The translations under genes and the position numbers were made by a program. 64,000 nt of DNA, from the NCBI RefSeq assembly GCF_028281565.1, contig NZ_JANQJQ010000025.1:1-64000 (forward strand). The letters run 5' to 3'. Under the pieces are notes generated by a model. It was not told the origin of the DNA. It ran no database searches and saw nothing but the letters and a program-made list of their open reading frames with translations. Source of the DNA: Seonamhaeicola sp. Its GTDB lineage: Bacteria; Bacteroidota; Bacteroidia; Flavobacteriales; Flavobacteriaceae. Positions 1 through 10,510 of this stretch are shown piece by piece (positions within the stretch are counted from its first letter, which is position 1; every line of letters starts with the position of its first letter).

Positions 1-27
1 ATTTTAATCACCATTAATTTTTAGAAT

Positions 28-2043
28 ATGAGTGTTTTAGATTCAAAAGTACCAAAGGGTCCTATTAAAGATAAATGGACTACTTATAAAGATAAAATCG
101 ATTTAGTAAACCCGGCTAACAAACGTCTTATTGATGTGATTGTGGTGGGGACAGGTTTAGCAGGAGGTTCTGCAGCCGCAACACTTGCTGAGTTAGGATA
201 CAATGTAAAAGCATTTGCATACCAGGATTCCCCAAGACGAGCGCATTCCATTGCAGCACAAGGAGGAATTAATGCAGCAAAAAATTATATGGGTGATGGT
301 GACTCTACATACCGATTATTTTATGATACCGTAAAAGGAGGTGATTACCGTTCCCGTGAAGCCAACGTGTATCGTTTGGCAGAGGTGTCTGCTAATATCA
401 TTGACCAATGTGTAGCTCAAGGGGTTCCATTTGCCCGCGATTATGGTGGATTGTTAGACAACCGTTCTTTTGGAGGTGTATTGGTATCAAGAACGTTTTA
501 TGCGAAAGGACAAACGGGCCAGCAGTTATTGTTGGGAGCGTATTCAGCCATGAACCGTCAAATAGCACGTGGTAAGATTCAAATGTATAATCGCCACGAA
601 ATGTTAGATGTGGTGCTTATTGATGGAAAAGCCAGAGGCATTATCACCAGAAATTTAATTACCGGTGAGATTGAGCGTCATTCGGCACATGCGGTAGTGG
701 TTGCAACAGGCGGATACGGAAATGTTTATTTCCTGTCAACCAATGCTATGGGCTCTAATGTTACAGCGGCCTGGAAAATCCATAAAAAAGGAGCATTTTT
801 TGCGAATCCCTGTTATACGCAAATTCACCCGACCTGTATTCCACGCTCGGGAGATTATCAATCTAAATTGACCTTGATGTCTGAGTCGTTACGTAACGAC
901 GGACGTATTTGGGTGCCTAAACATATGGACGATGTCATGGCTATTAGAGAAGGCCGTAAAAAACCAACCGAAATTGCAGAGGAAGATAGAGATTACTACT
1001 TGGAAAGACGTTATCCTGCTTTTGGTAACCTCGTGCCTCGTGATGTGGCATCTCGTGCTGCCAAAGAGCGTTGTGATGCGGGTTATGGCGTTAACGCGAC
1101 AGGCGAAGCAGTGTATTTGGATTTTGCTTCAGCTATTGAGCGTTACGGAAAAGAGCAAGCCAAGATCCAGGGAATAGATAACCCTTCTAAAACAAAGATT
1201 CTTGAGTTAGGAGAAAAGATTGTTGAGGCTAAATACGGAAACCTATTCCAAATGTATGAGAAGATCGTTGATGAGAATCCATATAAAACACCGATGATGA
1301 TCTATCCTGCAACACATTATACTATGGGTGGCGTTTGGGTAGACTATAACTTAATGACTACAGTTCCCGGGTTGTACTGTATAGGAGAAGCAAACTTCTC
1401 AGACCACGGTGCAAACAGATTAGGGGCATCAGCGCTAATGCAAGGTTTAGCTGATGGATATTTTGTGTTGCCCTATACTATCGGGGATTATTTGTCCGAT
1501 GATATTAGAACCGGCGAAATTCCAACAGATACGCCGGAATTTGAAGAAGCTGAGAAAGCTGTAAAAGATAGAATTAACTTCTTTATGAGCAATAACGGTA
1601 CGAAATCCGTGGATCACTTCCATAAGCGTTTAGGGAAGATTATGTGGGACAAAGTTGGTATGTCACGTAATGAAACAGGTTTAAAAGAAGCCATGGATGA
1701 GATCAAAGCTTTACGTGAAGAATTCTGGAAAGACGTCAAAGTTCCCGGTGATGCCAATGAGATGAATCCTGAATTGGAAAAAGCAGGTCGTGTTGCTGAC
1801 TTCTTAGAATTGGGAGAGTTATTCGCTAAAGATGCCTTAATTAGAGAAGAATCTTGTGGAGGTCACTTTAGAGAAGAATCTGTTGAAGAGTCGGGCGAGC
1901 AAAAAGGAGAAGCAAAACGTAATGATAAAGATTTTGCTTTTGTAGCCGCCTGGGAATATAAAGGTGAGCCTGCAGATGCGGTACTTCATAAAGAAACGTT
2001 AGAATTTAAAGATATAGAATTAAAACAAAGATCTTATAAATAA
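28..2043 (+). CDS. sdhA: Succinate dehydrogenase/fumarate reductase flavoprotein subunit
   Basis: Catalytic FAD subunit of complex II; oxidises succinate to fumarate at the inner membrane. The 671 residues begin with a dinucleotide-binding motif near residue 40 ([10 protein letters not shown]). H73 in [11 protein letters not shown] is the expected covalent FAD-attachment histidine. The HPTCIPRSG and [10 protein letters not shown] stretches are typical of the substrate and FAD region. The length and the charged C-terminal extension fit the Bacteroidota/epsilon-type enzyme. The start ATG lies only 27 bases into the window, so the cytochrome b subunit (sdhC) presumably lies just upstream, outside the window. 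sdhB follows after 7 bases, in the same operon. Confidence 0.97.
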   Translation: MSVLDSKVPKGPIKDKWTTYKDKIDLVNPANKRLIDVIVVGTGLAGGSAAATLAELGYNVKAFAYQDSPRRAHSIAAQGGINAAKNYMGDGDSTYRLFYDTVKGGDYRSREANVYRLAEVSANIIDQCVAQGVPFARDYGGLLDNRSFGGVLVSRTFYAKGQTGQQLLLGAYSAMNRQIARGKIQMYNRHEMLDVVLIDGKARGIITRNLITGEIERHSAHAVVVATGGYGNVYFLSTNAMGSNVTAAWKIHKKGAFFANPCYTQIHPTCIPRSGDYQSKLTLMSESLRNDGRIWVPKHMDDVMAIREGRKKPTEIAEEDRDYYLERRYPAFGNLVPRDVASRAAKERCDAGYGVNATGEAVYLDFASAIERYGKEQAKIQGIDNPSKTKILELGEKIVEAKYGNLFQMYEKIVDENPYKTPMMIYPATHYTMGGVWVDYNLMTTVPGLYCIGEANFSDHGANRLGASALMQGLADGYFVLPYTIGDYLSDDIRTGEIPTDTPEFEEAEKAVKDRINFFMSNNGTKSVDHFHKRLGKIMWDKVGMSRNETGLKEAMDEIKALREEFWKDVKVPGDANEMNPELEKAGRVADFLELGELFAKDALIREESCGGHFREESVEESGEQKGEAKRNDKDFAFVAAWEYKGEPADAVLHKETLEFKDIELKQRSYK

Positions 2044-2050
2044 GAAAGTT

Positions 2051-2806
2051 ATGTCTGGAAAAGGAATGAATTTAACATTAAAGATTTGGCGTCAGAAAGA
2101 TGCTGAATCAAAAGGTAAGATGGAAACTTACAAAGTGAATGATATTTCAGAGCACATGTCTTTCTTAGAAATGATGGACGTTCTGAATGAGCAACTAATT
2201 GCTGAAGGTGATGAGCCTGTAGCGTTTGACCATGATTGTAGAGAAGGCATCTGCGGGATGTGTTCATTATACATCAACGGTGAAGCTCACGGGCCGGATA
2301 GAGGTATTACTACATGCCAGTTACACATGCGTATGTTTAACGATGGAGATACCATTTATATTGAGCCTTGGAGAGCCGCTGCATTTCCTGTAATTAAAGA
2401 TTTAGTAGTTGACAGAACTGCTTTTGAAAGAATACAGCAAGCAGGTGGTTATATTTCTGTAAACACATCTGGAAATACCCAAGATGCCAATGCCATACCA
2501 ATTTCAAAACATGCTGCCGATGAAGCCATGGATGCTGCCACATGTATTGGTTGTGGTGCTTGTGTGGCAACTTGTAAAAACTCTTCAGCTATGTTGTTTG
2601 TCGGGGCCAAAGTATCGCAATACGCTTTATTACCGCAAGGTCAGGTAGAAGCGGCAGACCGTGTAAAAAATATGGTGGCGCAAATGGATCTGGAAGGCTT
2701 TGGTAATTGTACTAACACAGGCGCTTGTGAAGTGGAATGCCCTAAAGGAATTTCTTTAGACACTATTGCCAGAATGAACAGAGAGCTTTTAAAAGCGTCA
2801 TTTTAG
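2051..2806 (+). CDS. sdhB: Succinate dehydrogenase/fumarate reductase iron-sulfur subunit
   Basis: Passes electrons from the SdhA flavin to quinone. The 251-residue protein has the plant-type [2Fe-2S] ligands C63, C68, C71 and C89, then the bacterial ferredoxin clusters C165-C168-C171-C175 and C220-C226-C230 that hold the [4Fe-4S] and [3Fe-4S] centres. It lies 7 bases after sdhA. A terminator-like hairpin follows, so it is the last gene of the operon. No unusual features. Confidence 0.97.
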   Translation: MSGKGMNLTLKIWRQKDAESKGKMETYKVNDISEHMSFLEMMDVLNEQLIAEGDEPVAFDHDCREGICGMCSLYINGEAHGPDRGITTCQLHMRMFNDGDTIYIEPWRAAAFPVIKDLVVDRTAFERIQQAGGYISVNTSGNTQDANAIPISKHAADEAMDAATCIGCGACVATCKNSSAMLFVGAKVSQYALLPQGQVEAADRVKNMVAQMDLEGFGNCTNTGACEVECPKGISLDTIARMNRELLKASF

Positions 2807-2832
2807 GTATAAAAGATAAAATGTTGTTAAAA

Positions 2833-2870
2833 AAAACCCATACCTATTCTTAGGCATGGGTTTTGTTTTT
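2833..2870 (+). terminator. Terminator after sdhB
   Basis: An imperfect inverted repeat (AAAACCCAT ... ATGGGTTTT, with a further CCT/AGG pairing inside) is followed by a T-rich run. It lies 27 bases after the sdhB stop codon. Confidence 0.75.
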
Positions 2871-2924
2871 TAATATGCAAACCGAAATATTTGTATATTG
2901 AATTTATAAAACAACATTTTATTT

Positions 2925-4094
2925 ATGTCTCGATTACATTTAAACATCGCTTTGTTTTTCCTTATTGGTTTTCAAGTGGTATTGCCAGCGCAGGAAAAGA
3001 TTGAATTGGAAGGATTGGTTAAGGATGAACATGGTTACGAAGTACCATATGCAGCCGTTGGAATTCCTTCAAAATATGTTGGTACTGCTACTACCGAAGA
3101 TGGCAATTTCTATTTGCAACTAGCAAAGAGTAACCTCGAAGATGTTTTGGAAGTGTCCAGTATTGGCTACTTAACTTTTAAAATTAAAGTCCGGGATTTT
3201 CTCAACTTAGAAGAAAAAGTAATTGTTTTAAAGGAGGACATTGTTTCTTTGGACGAGGTGAATATTCTGGCTTCAATAGATTATGTGAAGCATGCTATTA
3301 AAAATTTAAAGAATACAACAATAAGTAAAACACATCAACTTAATATGTTGTATCGAAGGTTTTCCACAGAGGCGGAAAAAGCAAGATTTCTTATTGAGCA
3401 TTATATTAAAGTTGTGGACCGGGGGCCAATAGACCCGCAGTTTATGAGAGCAGAAGTTATTGAAGGGAGAAAGTCGGCGGATTATAGATTTATTAAGGAT
3501 AAATATCCGGGACACCAGGTTATGGTTACAGCACAAAGAAATCCTTTAAGAGAAGGCATTAACCAAAAAGCATATAATTGGAATAAGATTGGAGATTCAT
3601 CTTACGATGGTGAAGATATTGTAATACTTGAAGGCGTTGGGAAAAAGAACAAATGGAAAAAAATTAAATTATTTATTGGTGTTGAGACTTATGGTGTTTA
3701 TAGGATAGAAACATCAGATTTAAATGCCGTTTATATTTACAAGAAAACTAGCGATGGAAAGCTGGTTTTAAGCTACCATAACAGAGTTTGGGAAAAAGAT
3801 ATAGCTATTAACCCAATGCAACGTAAATTATTGCAAACTAATGCGTCAAAAGTAAAGGCATCATACAGGCACGAAGTTTTTGTTTTAGGGGTTGAAACCG
3901 ATAAGAAAAAGATCAAAGTTGGTAATTATGAAGGTTATAGAAATGATATGGGAGATATGGATGTAAAGTATAATCCTGATTTTTGGAATAACTTTAGCAA
4001 TCCGCCGGAAACTGCTTTTTATAAGAAGAGTAAAAAAGAGTTGGAATCTATTTATGGCGTTCCTTTAGAGCAACAGTTTAATGCGGTAAATTAG
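2925..4094 (+). CDS. Carboxypeptidase-regulatory-like domain protein, exported
   Basis: 389 residues. It begins with a signal peptide of about 22 residues ending near LPAQ, followed by a carboxypeptidase D regulatory-like (CarbopepD_reg_2) beta-sandwich at about residues 27-115, with the typical VPYAAVGIPSKYVGTATTEDG stretch. The remaining ~270 residues are a periplasmic or surface domain of unknown role. Such proteins are common in Flavobacteria. Unlike a TonB receptor, it has no plug or barrel. The M28 peptidase gene follows after 10 bases, suggesting co-transcription. Function unknown. Confidence 0.75.
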   Translation: MSRLHLNIALFFLIGFQVVLPAQEKIELEGLVKDEHGYEVPYAAVGIPSKYVGTATTEDGNFYLQLAKSNLEDVLEVSSIGYLTFKIKVRDFLNLEEKVIVLKEDIVSLDEVNILASIDYVKHAIKNLKNTTISKTHQLNMLYRRFSTEAEKARFLIEHYIKVVDRGPIDPQFMRAEVIEGRKSADYRFIKDKYPGHQVMVTAQRNPLREGINQKAYNWNKIGDSSYDGEDIVILEGVGKKNKWKKIKLFIGVETYGVYRIETSDLNAVYIYKKTSDGKLVLSYHNRVWEKDIAINPMQRKLLQTNASKVKASYRHEVFVLGVETDKKKIKVGNYEGYRNDMGDMDVKYNPDFWNNFSNPPETAFYKKSKKELESIYGVPLEQQFNAVN

Positions 4095-4104
4095 TGATGG
4101 GATA

Positions 4105-5025
4105 TTGAGGTATTTCGAAAACTTATATAAACTATTATTAACACTAGTAAATGCTAGTGTTTTTTGTGTTTCCATTGGCTATTCTCAAGAGTGTTCAAAA
4201 CCTTATTTTGATAGAGAGGCTTTATTGCGACATGTTGAGGCTTTATCTTCGGATGCTTTTGAAGGCAGGCGCACCGGTACTAAAGGTGCTGTAAAGGCTA
4301 AAAAGTATATAATCAATCAGTTTTATAGTTTAAAGGTAAAGCCTATAAAGAAGACCTATGAGCAACCTTTTGCATTTACTAAGGGGCGAAAAGAATATAA
4401 AGGGACCAACGTGATAGGTTATATAAAAGGCACCTGTGAGCCCAATAAGATTATTGTTATCAGTGCACATTATGACCATGAAGGCATAAAACATGGCAAG
4501 ATTTATAACGGAGCTGATGATAATGCTTCCGGGTTAGGTGCTTTATTTAGTTTTGCAGAATATTTTAGAAAACACCCACCGAAACATACGGTTATTTTGG
4601 CAGCATTTGATGCTGAAGAACTAGGGATGAAAGGGTCCTCTTATTTTGTAAATAACCTGTTCTTTTCTCCAAAAAAAATAATGATCAATCTGAATATGGA
4701 TATGATCAGCAGAAGCGATAAAAATGAATTATATGTGGTTGGTTCTAACCTAAACAAGTCATTAAAAAAAGCAGTTTGCTGCAACAAATCAAAAAAAGTG
4801 AAGCTTGTGGTTGGTCATGATGGGTATGATGGCAAGGAGAGCTGGGTCTATGCTTCAGACCACGCAAATTTTCATAAGAGAGGCATTCCATTCTTGTATT
4901 TTGGGGTGGAAGATCATGAAGATTACCATGAGCCAACCGATGATTTTGAAAACATTCATCCGGAATTTTATACCGAAGCTGTGAAGGTCATCATCTCGGT
5001 TTTTAATAAAATTGACTCACATTAA
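4105..5025 (+). CDS. M28 family metallopeptidase, exported
   Basis: Zinc aminopeptidase-like enzyme (M28), 306 residues, with an N-terminal signal sequence of about 28 residues. The expected di-zinc ligands are visible: H122 (SAHYDH), D138 (GADDNASG), E171/E172 (DAEELG, general base and ligand), D199 (NMDM) and H275 (DYHEPTD). The only usable upstream start is TTG at 4105; the ATG at 4097 runs straight into a stop, and the TTG start preserves a good signal peptide. The 3' end overlaps the convergent gene on the minus strand by 4 bases. Substrate unknown. Confidence 0.88.
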   Translation: MRYFENLYKLLLTLVNASVFCVSIGYSQECSKPYFDREALLRHVEALSSDAFEGRRTGTKGAVKAKKYIINQFYSLKVKPIKKTYEQPFAFTKGRKEYKGTNVIGYIKGTCEPNKIIVISAHYDHEGIKHGKIYNGADDNASGLGALFSFAEYFRKHPPKHTVILAAFDAEELGMKGSSYFVNNLFFSPKKIMINLNMDMISRSDKNELYVVGSNLNKSLKKAVCCNKSKKVKLVVGHDGYDGKESWVYASDHANFHKRGIPFLYFGVEDHEDYHEPTDDFENIHPEFYTEAVKVIISVFNKIDSH

Positions 5026-8000
5026 AAATAAGCTTTCAACTGAATAGAACCGGTATGAATGGTTCTGCTGGTTTCGGTTTTTCTTCCAAAATAACTCAGG
5101 TTTAAGTCCAAAAATTTAGTGAGTTTCTTTTGAGCCAAAAGTGTCCAGGTAAAGTTTTTTCCCGGTTGTAATCCTTCCAACATTTGATATGCTACCGGTG
5201 TGTTGACATTGCCGCTAAAGGTATTTGAAAAGACATTGAATTCACCATTGATAGCGCTTTTGGCATTTTTTGAGAACATAAAAGAGGCACCGTATTTTTG
5301 TTGTTTTAAAGATTCTAATCCACCGATCAGATTCTCTTTTTTGGCGTATTGATAAAATACATCAAAGCTTGAATTATCATTGAACAAATAGGATAATTTT
5401 GGATTAAAACGGGTTTCTTCAAAGTTGTAATTCCTGCTGGTGAAATTCTCACTAACACTTTCATTATCATCTATAGCTGCCAACATATTCATCAGCCAAT
5501 TATCAGATAGTTTATGGTTAAAATTAAGCTGATGACTTTTTAAACTATTCTGAACAAACCCAATAGACAAGGTATTTCTGCTTTTGTTTTCCAGATACGT
5601 ATAAGACGTGGTATACTTTTGTTTTCCTCTGTTAAAGAATAGAACATTTCTAAAATTGAGCTGTAAACCCAGTTGATTATCCGCGTCACTTTCAAAAGGA
5701 TTTAAATTAAAACCAGTGCCGTCCCGTCTAATTTTTCTATCTATTAAATAACTGGTTTGATTATAAAAGTGGGACCAGAATTTCTTTGATTTTTTTGCAC
5801 TAACGGACCATTGAGAGGGATTAATAGTTATAGTTTGGCTCAACCTGTTTTGGTGTGTTTTTATAAAAACCCTGTTTGGTAACAGCACTCTGATGTATTT
5901 CCCCTGGTCTTGAAATTGGGCTATTTCAAATTCTTCTAATTCCTGAATCCCGTTTTCGTTATAATCAATCCATGTGTACGTGCCTTGGCCTGCTTCAACT
6001 TCCACATAAGTGAAATCTTGTTGAGGTAGTGTCCCCGAATTAGTTTCAAAAATGGTATTCCATTGCACGATGTTTTTAAAGAGTTTTTGATTGAATTGAA
6101 GTCTTGAATTAACAGACTGCTCATCATCAACTCCCGCTTCTTCACTTTTTAAGTTCCGGTAGTTGGCATACCATGATAAATTGGTGTTTTTGTTTTGAAT
6201 GAGTTTAGAGTCCAGGTAAAAGGTGTTTGAAGTATTTACCTTTTGAAGTTCGTTATTTCTAATACTGTCATTCACTCTGTTTTTAAATCCAACTTCTACA
6301 AAAACTTTGGTACTGTCACCAACACCCATAAATAATTCATACGATTTAAATTTTTGACTCAGCGGTGTTAGCGTGTTGGTGGCCACCTCTTTTTGTTCGT
6401 TGTCTTCAATAGCTAACTTGGTCCCAATCCAGCCTTTCCTCATTCCGTAGGTAACCGTGCTATGTGACCTTAAAAAAGTGGATTCATTTACATCAGATGT
6501 CGCATTTAAAAAACTGGAATAGGAGTTAATCCTGAATTTATTCAGTAATAAATTAATATTGGCTACATGTCTGTTTCCGTTGAATCCATCAGAATAATTT
6601 AAATGCTCAAACTGATAATTGACCAGTCCTTTTTTAGGATGAAACAAACGTAAACCCGAATGCATTAAGGTCTGGTCTCCAATATTGATGTTGGAAACCG
6701 TGCCGTTTGAAGACAGTAAGTTCCAATCCCTGGCAAATTCAGCATTGTATAAACGTTCAATAGTTCTGAAATTATCTTGGATATGATCTGCATTGGCAAA
6801 GACATTCAGGGACCAAAGACTGTCTTTTTTTATTAAGCTTTGTTCGATATTTAACTTACCGGCGAATCCGTTGTTATCATCATCATCCAAACTTGAAAAT
6901 AAGTTTAGATCGTTTTTACTGCCGGCTAATTCAAAAGCTATATTGGTCTTTTCATTGGGTTGATAACTTCCATTAACAACCGCGATTTGAAGCCTTGTAG
7001 GAGCTACCAGTTGAACAATGGGAGCGTAATCTCCCAAACCAATCCCAACATATTCGTAAATGTTATTAATGGCATTGATATTACTGAGTATGTAATCACC
7101 TTGATTGGCACCAACCCGGGTAAAGGTAACCCGGTATAATTCGTCATTGGGATCGTTAGAAAACACAAAAGCTTCCACACCGCCAATAAGCTCTTTTCTA
7201 TATAAAATGCGATTTTCATTTAAGGCTTCCTGAACTTCAGAAGGTGCGACCATTTGTGAACGATCATCACCGGCATCAGCGAGAATTTGTACTTGCGCTT
7301 CAGATAGGTTTTGCTGTAAAGGTTGGTTTTTCGCGTCGCTTTCGGAATACACCGAAACACCAATTTTTAATTTTTCACTAGTCAGGTTGCCACCGCCGTA
7401 AGCCACGAAGCGGGAATAATTGCGCTCACTGAATTGATAGTCCACAGTGATACGCATCTCCGATGTAATGGGATAGGTGGAGTTAAAAATAATTTCTCCG
7501 GCGTTATAATCTATAATATAATCCTGGTCTTCACCGCGTTTTACGGGAACACCATTCACGTAAATGGTTTCACTTCCGGACACAATGAGTACGAACAATT
7601 CGCCATTTTGCCCTTGTAATTTGTAAGGCCCCTGATTGCCTTCCTGTGCTGTAAACTGGCTCCGGGTGAATTGTCCGCGTACAATAGCCCCGGCGGCAAA
7701 TACATTAGATTGTGTATTATCATTTCCTAAATTCGCATTAACCGATAGCCCCTGAACACGTTTGGAAAACCTGGCAAAATAGGAGTTGTTATTTTGTAGG
7801 TCAATATCACCGGCTCTAATATTCCAAGTATCACTAAACAGCTCAATAAAAACCTGGTCAAACTCATCCAGACGTTGACTATAGCCACTTTCTTGAAGTG
7901 GAATGTTCGCATCCTGAATAGACGCTCTAAGTGACACTTTATCGTTTAGTTTTCCGGTAATCTGTAAATCCAATTCACTGTTTAAAACCGAGTTCTGATT

Positions 8001-8444
8001 ATTTCCAATGGTGACACCTCTGGAGATGCTTCCGGAGGTTGTTAAGCCGTCAAAAGGTGTAAAGGTGTTATCGGTATTGGGTTGTGATAGTTTATAAAGG
8101 GTTTGGGTATTGCTGTTATCAGAAACTATAATAGACTCATCTAATTGCTTGTATGTTTTAGTCAGAAACTCGGGAAACTTCAAATAGTTAATAAGGATAG
8201 AGTCGGTTTCAACGGGTTTTTTAAATACTAAAAGTGCTTTTGCAAAATCAATTTGATAAAAAGAGGAATCAACTAAAGTCTGGTCTTTTCTTCTTATGGA
8301 AAATGCGTTGGAATTGATACTAACACTATCAATTTGAATAGTATCTTTTACTGCTACTTTTACTATTTTGTAGTTAGAATTTTGCTCCTGAGCAAATCCA
8401 TAGATACTAATGGTAAAAAGAAGAAAAAGTAAAAAGTATTTCAT
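5022..8444 (-). CDS. Large outer-membrane/surface protein, SprA-like in part
   Basis: 1140 residues with a signal peptide of about 19 residues ending at GFAQ. The first ~330 residues contain stretches that recall the SprA gliding/secretion protein (for example GSISRGVTIGNNQ and SLRASIQDANIPLQESG). The rest is rich in alternating polar/aromatic strands and ends in a C-terminal Phe (LKAYF), as outer-membrane beta-barrels do. It is much shorter than SprA (over 2300 residues), so it is not SprA itself. A single gene with no operon partner: the downstream neighbour is convergent and a ~300-base gap lies upstream. Function unknown; probably an outer-membrane barrel. Confidence 0.65.
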   Translation of the reverse strand: MKYFLLFLLFTISIYGFAQEQNSNYKIVKVAVKDTIQIDSVSINSNAFSIRRKDQTLVDSSFYQIDFAKALLVFKKPVETDSILINYLKFPEFLTKTYKQLDESIIVSDNSNTQTLYKLSQPNTDNTFTPFDGLTTSGSISRGVTIGNNQNSVLNSELDLQITGKLNDKVSLRASIQDANIPLQESGYSQRLDEFDQVFIELFSDTWNIRAGDIDLQNNNSYFARFSKRVQGLSVNANLGNDNTQSNVFAAGAIVRGQFTRSQFTAQEGNQGPYKLQGQNGELFVLIVSGSETIYVNGVPVKRGEDQDYIIDYNAGEIIFNSTYPITSEMRITVDYQFSERNYSRFVAYGGGNLTSEKLKIGVSVYSESDAKNQPLQQNLSEAQVQILADAGDDRSQMVAPSEVQEALNENRILYRKELIGGVEAFVFSNDPNDELYRVTFTRVGANQGDYILSNINAINNIYEYVGIGLGDYAPIVQLVAPTRLQIAVVNGSYQPNEKTNIAFELAGSKNDLNLFSSLDDDDNNGFAGKLNIEQSLIKKDSLWSLNVFANADHIQDNFRTIERLYNAEFARDWNLLSSNGTVSNINIGDQTLMHSGLRLFHPKKGLVNYQFEHLNYSDGFNGNRHVANINLLLNKFRINSYSSFLNATSDVNESTFLRSHSTVTYGMRKGWIGTKLAIEDNEQKEVATNTLTPLSQKFKSYELFMGVGDSTKVFVEVGFKNRVNDSIRNNELQKVNTSNTFYLDSKLIQNKNTNLSWYANYRNLKSEEAGVDDEQSVNSRLQFNQKLFKNIVQWNTIFETNSGTLPQQDFTYVEVEAGQGTYTWIDYNENGIQELEEFEIAQFQDQGKYIRVLLPNRVFIKTHQNRLSQTITINPSQWSVSAKKSKKFWSHFYNQTSYLIDRKIRRDGTGFNLNPFESDADNQLGLQLNFRNVLFFNRGKQKYTTSYTYLENKSRNTLSIGFVQNSLKSHQLNFNHKLSDNWLMNMLAAIDDNESVSENFTSRNYNFEETRFNPKLSYLFNDNSSFDVFYQYAKKENLIGGLESLKQQKYGASFMFSKNAKSAINGEFNVFSNTFSGNVNTPVAYQMLEGLQPGKNFTWTLLAQKKLTKFLDLNLSYFGRKTETSRTIHTGSIQLKAYF

Positions 8445-8753
8445 TTAGATACTTAAACTGCAATTAGTTTAAAATATTTTGTTAGTAAAAATGCTATTTT
8501 GATAAGCCTGAAAAACACTTTCGAAATAGCTATTTGAACTAATCCCGCTGAAAAACGGGATCTCGTCAAGTCATTTTATCAGAAAACCGTAAAATGTCAC
8601 TTAATTTAATAGTGTAAAAGTAATGCATTATTTATTTTAGCTGAAATGTCCGGAACTATTTGAAAAAGAGTTTTGCGTCAAGCTGAACTTGTTTCAGTTT
8701 CACATACCTAATAGTGAATAGTTTTAAGAAATTCAGAAAGACAAACAGACGAA
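8445..8753. repeat. Intergenic region with two dispersed hairpin repeats
   Basis: This 309-base gap holds no credible gene. It contains a hairpin at 8542-8561 (ATCCCG ... CGGGAT) followed by CTCGTCAAG, and a copy of the dispersed repeat at 8675-8705 (GTCAAGCTGAACTTGTTTCAG), whose arms CTGAA/TTCAG can pair. Related copies occur elsewhere in the window (for example 10562, 21451, 32416). Confidence 0.6.
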
Positions 8754-9518
8754 ATGAAAATAATATCCTATAACGTAAATGGCATAAGAGCAGCAATTAA
8801 TAAAGGGTTTTTAGACTGGCTAAAAGTAGCCGATCCGGATGTGATTTGTTTACAGGAAATTAAAGCCTTAAAAGAGCAATTGGATCTGAGTGTTTTTGAA
8901 GAAGCCGGCTACAATTACCATTATTGGTTTAGCGCTCAAAGAAAAGGGTACAGTGGTGTGGCCATTTTAAGTAAAGAGAAACCGGATCATATAGAATATG
9001 GAACGGGCATTGAATCCATGGATTTTGAAGGGCGCAATTTGCGTGCGGATTTCAATAATTTTTCAATTATGAGCCTGTATTTGCCTTCTGGCACAAATAT
9101 TGCTAGGTTGGAACATAAACTAGAGTATATGGCTATGTTTCAGGAGTACGTGAACAAGCTTAAAAAAACCATTCCAAACCTTATCATTTGTGGCGATTAC
9201 AATATTTGTCATGAAGAAATAGATATCCATAATCCTAAAGGCTTAAAAAATGTTTCTGGGTTTTTACCTGTGGAACGTGAGTGGATCGGTGCTTTTATAG
9301 ATAGCGGATTCATTGATTCCTTCCGGTTTGTAAACCCTGAAAAGCAACAATACAGTTGGTGGAGTTATAGAGCCAATGCACGAGCCAATAACAAAGGTTG
9401 GCGATTGGATTATGCCATGGTTGCCGAACCCTTACAAGAAAATATAAAAAGAGCCGTTATACTCTCGGATGCTGTCCATAGTGATCACTGTCCGATACTA
9501 CTTGAAATAGATAAATAA
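8754..9518 (+). CDS. xth: Exodeoxyribonuclease III (AP endonuclease)
   Basis: Base-excision repair nuclease of the exonuclease III/APE1 family, 254 residues, full length. Diagnostic features are the start MKIISYNVNGIRAA, E35 in CLQEIKA (metal ligand), the GDYNICHEEIDIHNPKG active-site stretch and the C-terminal SDHCPI motif with the catalytic histidine. It lies 32 bases upstream of the OmpA-type lipoprotein gene, so the two could share a transcript, although no functional link is apparent. Confidence 0.95.
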   Translation: MKIISYNVNGIRAAINKGFLDWLKVADPDVICLQEIKALKEQLDLSVFEEAGYNYHYWFSAQRKGYSGVAILSKEKPDHIEYGTGIESMDFEGRNLRADFNNFSIMSLYLPSGTNIARLEHKLEYMAMFQEYVNKLKKTIPNLIICGDYNICHEEIDIHNPKGLKNVSGFLPVEREWIGAFIDSGFIDSFRFVNPEKQQYSWWSYRANARANNKGWRLDYAMVAEPLQENIKRAVILSDAVHSDHCPILLEIDK

Positions 9519-9550
9519 TTTAATACTGTCAAACCCAAAAACCTAACCTA

Positions 9551-10510
9551 ATGATTAAAAGAATCTCACTCTTAGTACTGACCTTAGCAGTTTTTGCTTC
9601 TTGTGTCTCTCCAAAAATTTATAAAGAACTGGAAGGGAAATACAATAATTTAAAAAACGAGAACCGGAAACTTTCTGACGAAAACGAAGCCCTTTTAAAA
9701 GCTAAAAATGCAGCTACCAATGAGTTAAAACAAATTCAGGCCGCCTATGAAGAGGCGTTAGCCGACCGTGACAAGTTACGAGCCGATTACAATGCTATGA
9801 GATCTAATTATGAAGCTTTAAAGGCATCGTACGAAGCTTTGGAGAAAAACAGTTCGGAAGCCATTGCAAAAAATTCACAAAAGAACAGGGAACTCTTAGC
9901 GCAGTTAGAAGCCAAAGAACAAGCTTTAGCAGCCGAAAGTGCCAGATTGGCAAAGCTTAAAAAGGAATTAGAGGATCGTTCTAACAGAGTTGCAGAATTG
10001 GAGAAAGTGATTGCCGATAAAGACGCCGCCATGAGTGCTTTAAAAGATGCCATTTCAAGAGCCTTAACAGACTTTGAAGGCAAAGGACTAACCGTAGAGC
10101 AACGTGATGGGAAAGTGTATGTTTCCATGGAAAACAAACTGTTATTCAGTTCAGGAAGTTGGGCTGTTAATGCAGAAGGCCGAAGAGCGGTACAGCAACT
10201 GGGGACCGTGCTGGGGGACAATCCGGATATTGCGGTTTTAATTGAAGGTCACACGGACAACGTGCCTTACAAAGGTAGTGGCCAATTAAGCGGCAACTGG
10301 GATCTGTCAACAAAACGTGCCACTGCGATAGTTAATATCTTAAGGGAAAATGCCGCTATCAATCCGGAAAATCTAACAGCTGCCGGACGTGGAGAATACG
10401 CACCGGTTGCCACTAACGATACCGCAGAAGGAAAAGCTAAAAACAGGCGTATAGAAGTTATTTTAACACCTAAGCTGGATGAACTTTCCAGGTTGTTGAA
10501 TGACAATTAA
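9551..10510 (+). CDS. OmpA family lipoprotein with coiled-coil
   Basis: 319 residues. The lipoprotein signal ends at C18 (LAVFASC). Residues ~25-180 are an Ala/Glu/Lys-rich coiled coil. Residues ~195-310 form an OmpA C-terminal peptidoglycan-binding domain with the EGHTDNVPYKG and STKRATAIVNIL ... GRGEYAPVATNDT...NRRIEVIL signature. It probably tethers the outer membrane to peptidoglycan. A strong rho-independent terminator lies ~120 bases downstream. Confidence 0.88.
   Translation: MIKRISLLVLTLAVFASCVSPKIYKELEGKYNNLKNENRKLSDENEALLKAKNAATNELKQIQAAYEEALADRDKLRADYNAMRSNYEALKASYEALEKNSSEAIAKNSQKNRELLAQLEAKEQALAAESARLAKLKKELEDRSNRVAELEKVIADKDAAMSALKDAISRALTDFEGKGLTVEQRDGKVYVSMENKLLFSSGSWAVNAEGRRAVQQLGTVLGDNPDIAVLIEGHTDNVPYKGSGQLSGNWDLSTKRATAIVNILRENAAINPENLTAAGRGEYAPVATNDTAEGKAKNRRIEVILTPKLDELSRLLNDN

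Noticed and set aside
9808-10221. 137-residue minus-strand frame opposite the OmpA lipoprotein
   Set aside because: Antisense shadow of a coiled-coil gene; Ser/Leu-rich composition is the usual mirror of Ala/Glu/Lys-rich codons.
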